A stretch of DNA of 5,482 nucleotides from Clostridia bacterium (GTDB lineage Bacteria; Bacillota; Clostridia; Oscillospirales; QAKW01). The notes under the pieces were generated by a model. That model saw nothing but the letters and a program-made list of their open reading frames with translations. It did no database searches and had not been told where the DNA came from. The stretch's first letter is position 1, and every line of letters starts with the position of its first letter. The stretch covers positions 1 through 5,482 of the forward strand of contig JAFSBD010000228.1 of assembly GCA_017442025.1 (NCBI GenBank), in the 5' to 3' direction. Below, piece after piece: positions 4,555 through 5,482 of the stretch. Position numbers and translations under genes: made by a program.

Positions 4555-5482
4555 ATGATTGACGTTGTTGCGATCGGCGAATTGCTGATCGATTTTACCT
4601 GCGCTACGACGGATGAAGAAGGTTATCCCACCATGGTTGCCCATCCGGGCGGCGCACCCGCTAATTTTCTGGCAGCACTGACCAAATACGGTGCAAAAAC
4701 TGCCCTGCTTGGCAAGGTGGGCGACGATGCCTTCGGCAAGCTTTTGATCGGCACGCTCAATAATGCAGGCATTGACAGCAGTGGCATCATTATCGACCCC
4801 GATACCTTCACCACGCTGGCCTTTGTTACCATCGATCCGACCGGGAACCGCGCTTTTTCCTTTGCCCGCAAACCCGGCGCAGATACCCGCCTTCGGTTCG
4901 AAGAACTGGATCTAAGCCTCATCGACCAAGCCAAGGTCTTCCATTTCGGATCGCTGAGCCTGACCGACGAGCCTGCGCGTTCGGCAACCTACGATGCCGT
5001 TGCCTATGCCAGATCCAAGGGCAAGCTGATCACCTATGACCCCAACCTGCGCAAGCCCCTGTGGCGCAGTATGGAAGAAGCCAAGGAGCAGATCCTTTGG
5101 GGGTTGGCGCAGGCAGACGTGGTAAAGATCAGCGATGAAGAGGTGGAGTTCCTTTGGAATTGCTCCCCCGAAGAGGGCGCCGAAAAACTGCTGGCGCAGT
5201 TCGGGGTGTCCCTTGCGATGATCACCTTAGGCCCCAAGGGTGCCTATTTTAAAAATAAGCGCGGCGAATGTTACGTCCGCTGCCCCGAGGTCTGCCCTAT
5301 CGATACAACCGGCGCCGGCGATATCTTCGGCGGCAGCGCGGTCAGCAGAATATTGGCATTCGATTGCGCGCCGAGTGAATTATCCGCCGAGCAATTGAAG
5401 GATATCGGCAATTTTGCCTCTACCGCCGCCAGCCTTTCAACCGAAAAGGCAGGCGGGATCCCCAGCATCCCCTCTATTGAAG
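4555..5482 (+). CDS. PfkB-family fructokinase, cut by the window end
   Basis: 309 codons are present with no stop; family members are about 310-325 residues, so only the last few are missing. It would phosphorylate D-fructose with ATP to fructose 6-phosphate in the cytoplasm. Motifs in order: IGELLIDF (7-14) at the N-terminus; PGGAPANFLAAL (31-42), the substrate-side glycine motif with the GGAPAN form typical of fructokinases; GKVGDDAFGKLL; YDPNLR (161-166); ITLGPKG (223-229) near the nucleotide site; and DTTGAGDIFGG (250-260), the second PfkB signature with the anion hole and catalytic Asp256. The ATG at 4555 follows a strong AAAGGAGGA that overlaps the isomerase stop codon region, a sign of coupled translation in one operon. 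It could instead be a related sugar kinase (e.g. 2-keto-3-deoxygluconate kinase), but GGAPANF and the isomerase partner favour fructose. Confidence 0.92.
   Translation, partial: MIDVVAIGELLIDFTCATTDEEGYPTMVAHPGGAPANFLAALTKYGAKTALLGKVGDDAFGKLLIGTLNNAGIDSSGIIIDPDTFTTLAFVTIDPTGNRAFSFARKPGADTRLRFEELDLSLIDQAKVFHFGSLSLTDEPARSATYDAVAYARSKGKLITYDPNLRKPLWRSMEEAKEQILWGLAQADVVKISDEEVEFLWNCSPEEGAEKLLAQFGVSLAMITLGPKGAYFKNKRGECYVRCPEVCPIDTTGAGDIFGGSAVSRILAFDCAPSELSAEQLKDIGNFASTAASLSTEKAGGIPSIPSIE

Overview
The window looks like a piece of chromosome or contig from a Gram-positive, Firmicutes/Clostridia-type carbohydrate degrader. This is inferred from strong AGGAGG-type ribosome binding sites, sigma-A-like promoters in AT-rich spacers, a hairpin/T-tract terminator and the gene families present. 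Genus cannot be told from the sequence. The main genes are roughly 50-57% GC, while one interior stretch falls to about 28% GC.

Layout: 1-120 is AT-rich and holds only the terminator of the first gene. 121-2151 (minus) encodes a 676-residue cytoplasmic protein that reads as a GH67-like TIM-barrel glycoside hydrolase with a C-terminal beta-sandwich; its exact family is not recognised. It has its own near-consensus promoter at 2184-2212 and an inverted repeat just upstream. 2240-2903 contains no intact gene but two plus-strand gene remnants: part of a collagen-like/BspA-like surface protein, and an AT-rich fragment that resembles a HEPN-domain protein and stops abruptly at the end of the next gene. 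2898-3740 (minus) is an AraC-family regulator with an N-terminal cupin domain. A 116-base divergent promoter region (3741-3856) carries an 11-bp perfect inverted repeat with a -10-like box in each arm and three tandem 8-bp repeats in the regulator's leader. 3857-4543 (plus) is a D-lyxose/D-mannose ketol-isomerase, followed 11 bases later by a PfkB-family fructokinase (4555 to the window end, lacking only its last few residues).

The genes fit a small sugar-use locus: the hydrolase would release sugars from imported oligosaccharides, the isomerase would turn D-mannose into D-fructose (or D-lyxose into D-xylulose), the kinase would make fructose 6-phosphate for glycolysis, and the AraC regulator would sense a sugar and control the divergent operon. 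The isomerase and kinase assignments are strong; the substrate and the link to the hydrolase are inferred. I found no CRISPR array, tRNA, rRNA or intact mobile element. The most unusual points are the unclassified hydrolase, the symmetric divergent promoter architecture and the low-GC scar whose edge appears to supply the regulator's stop codon.
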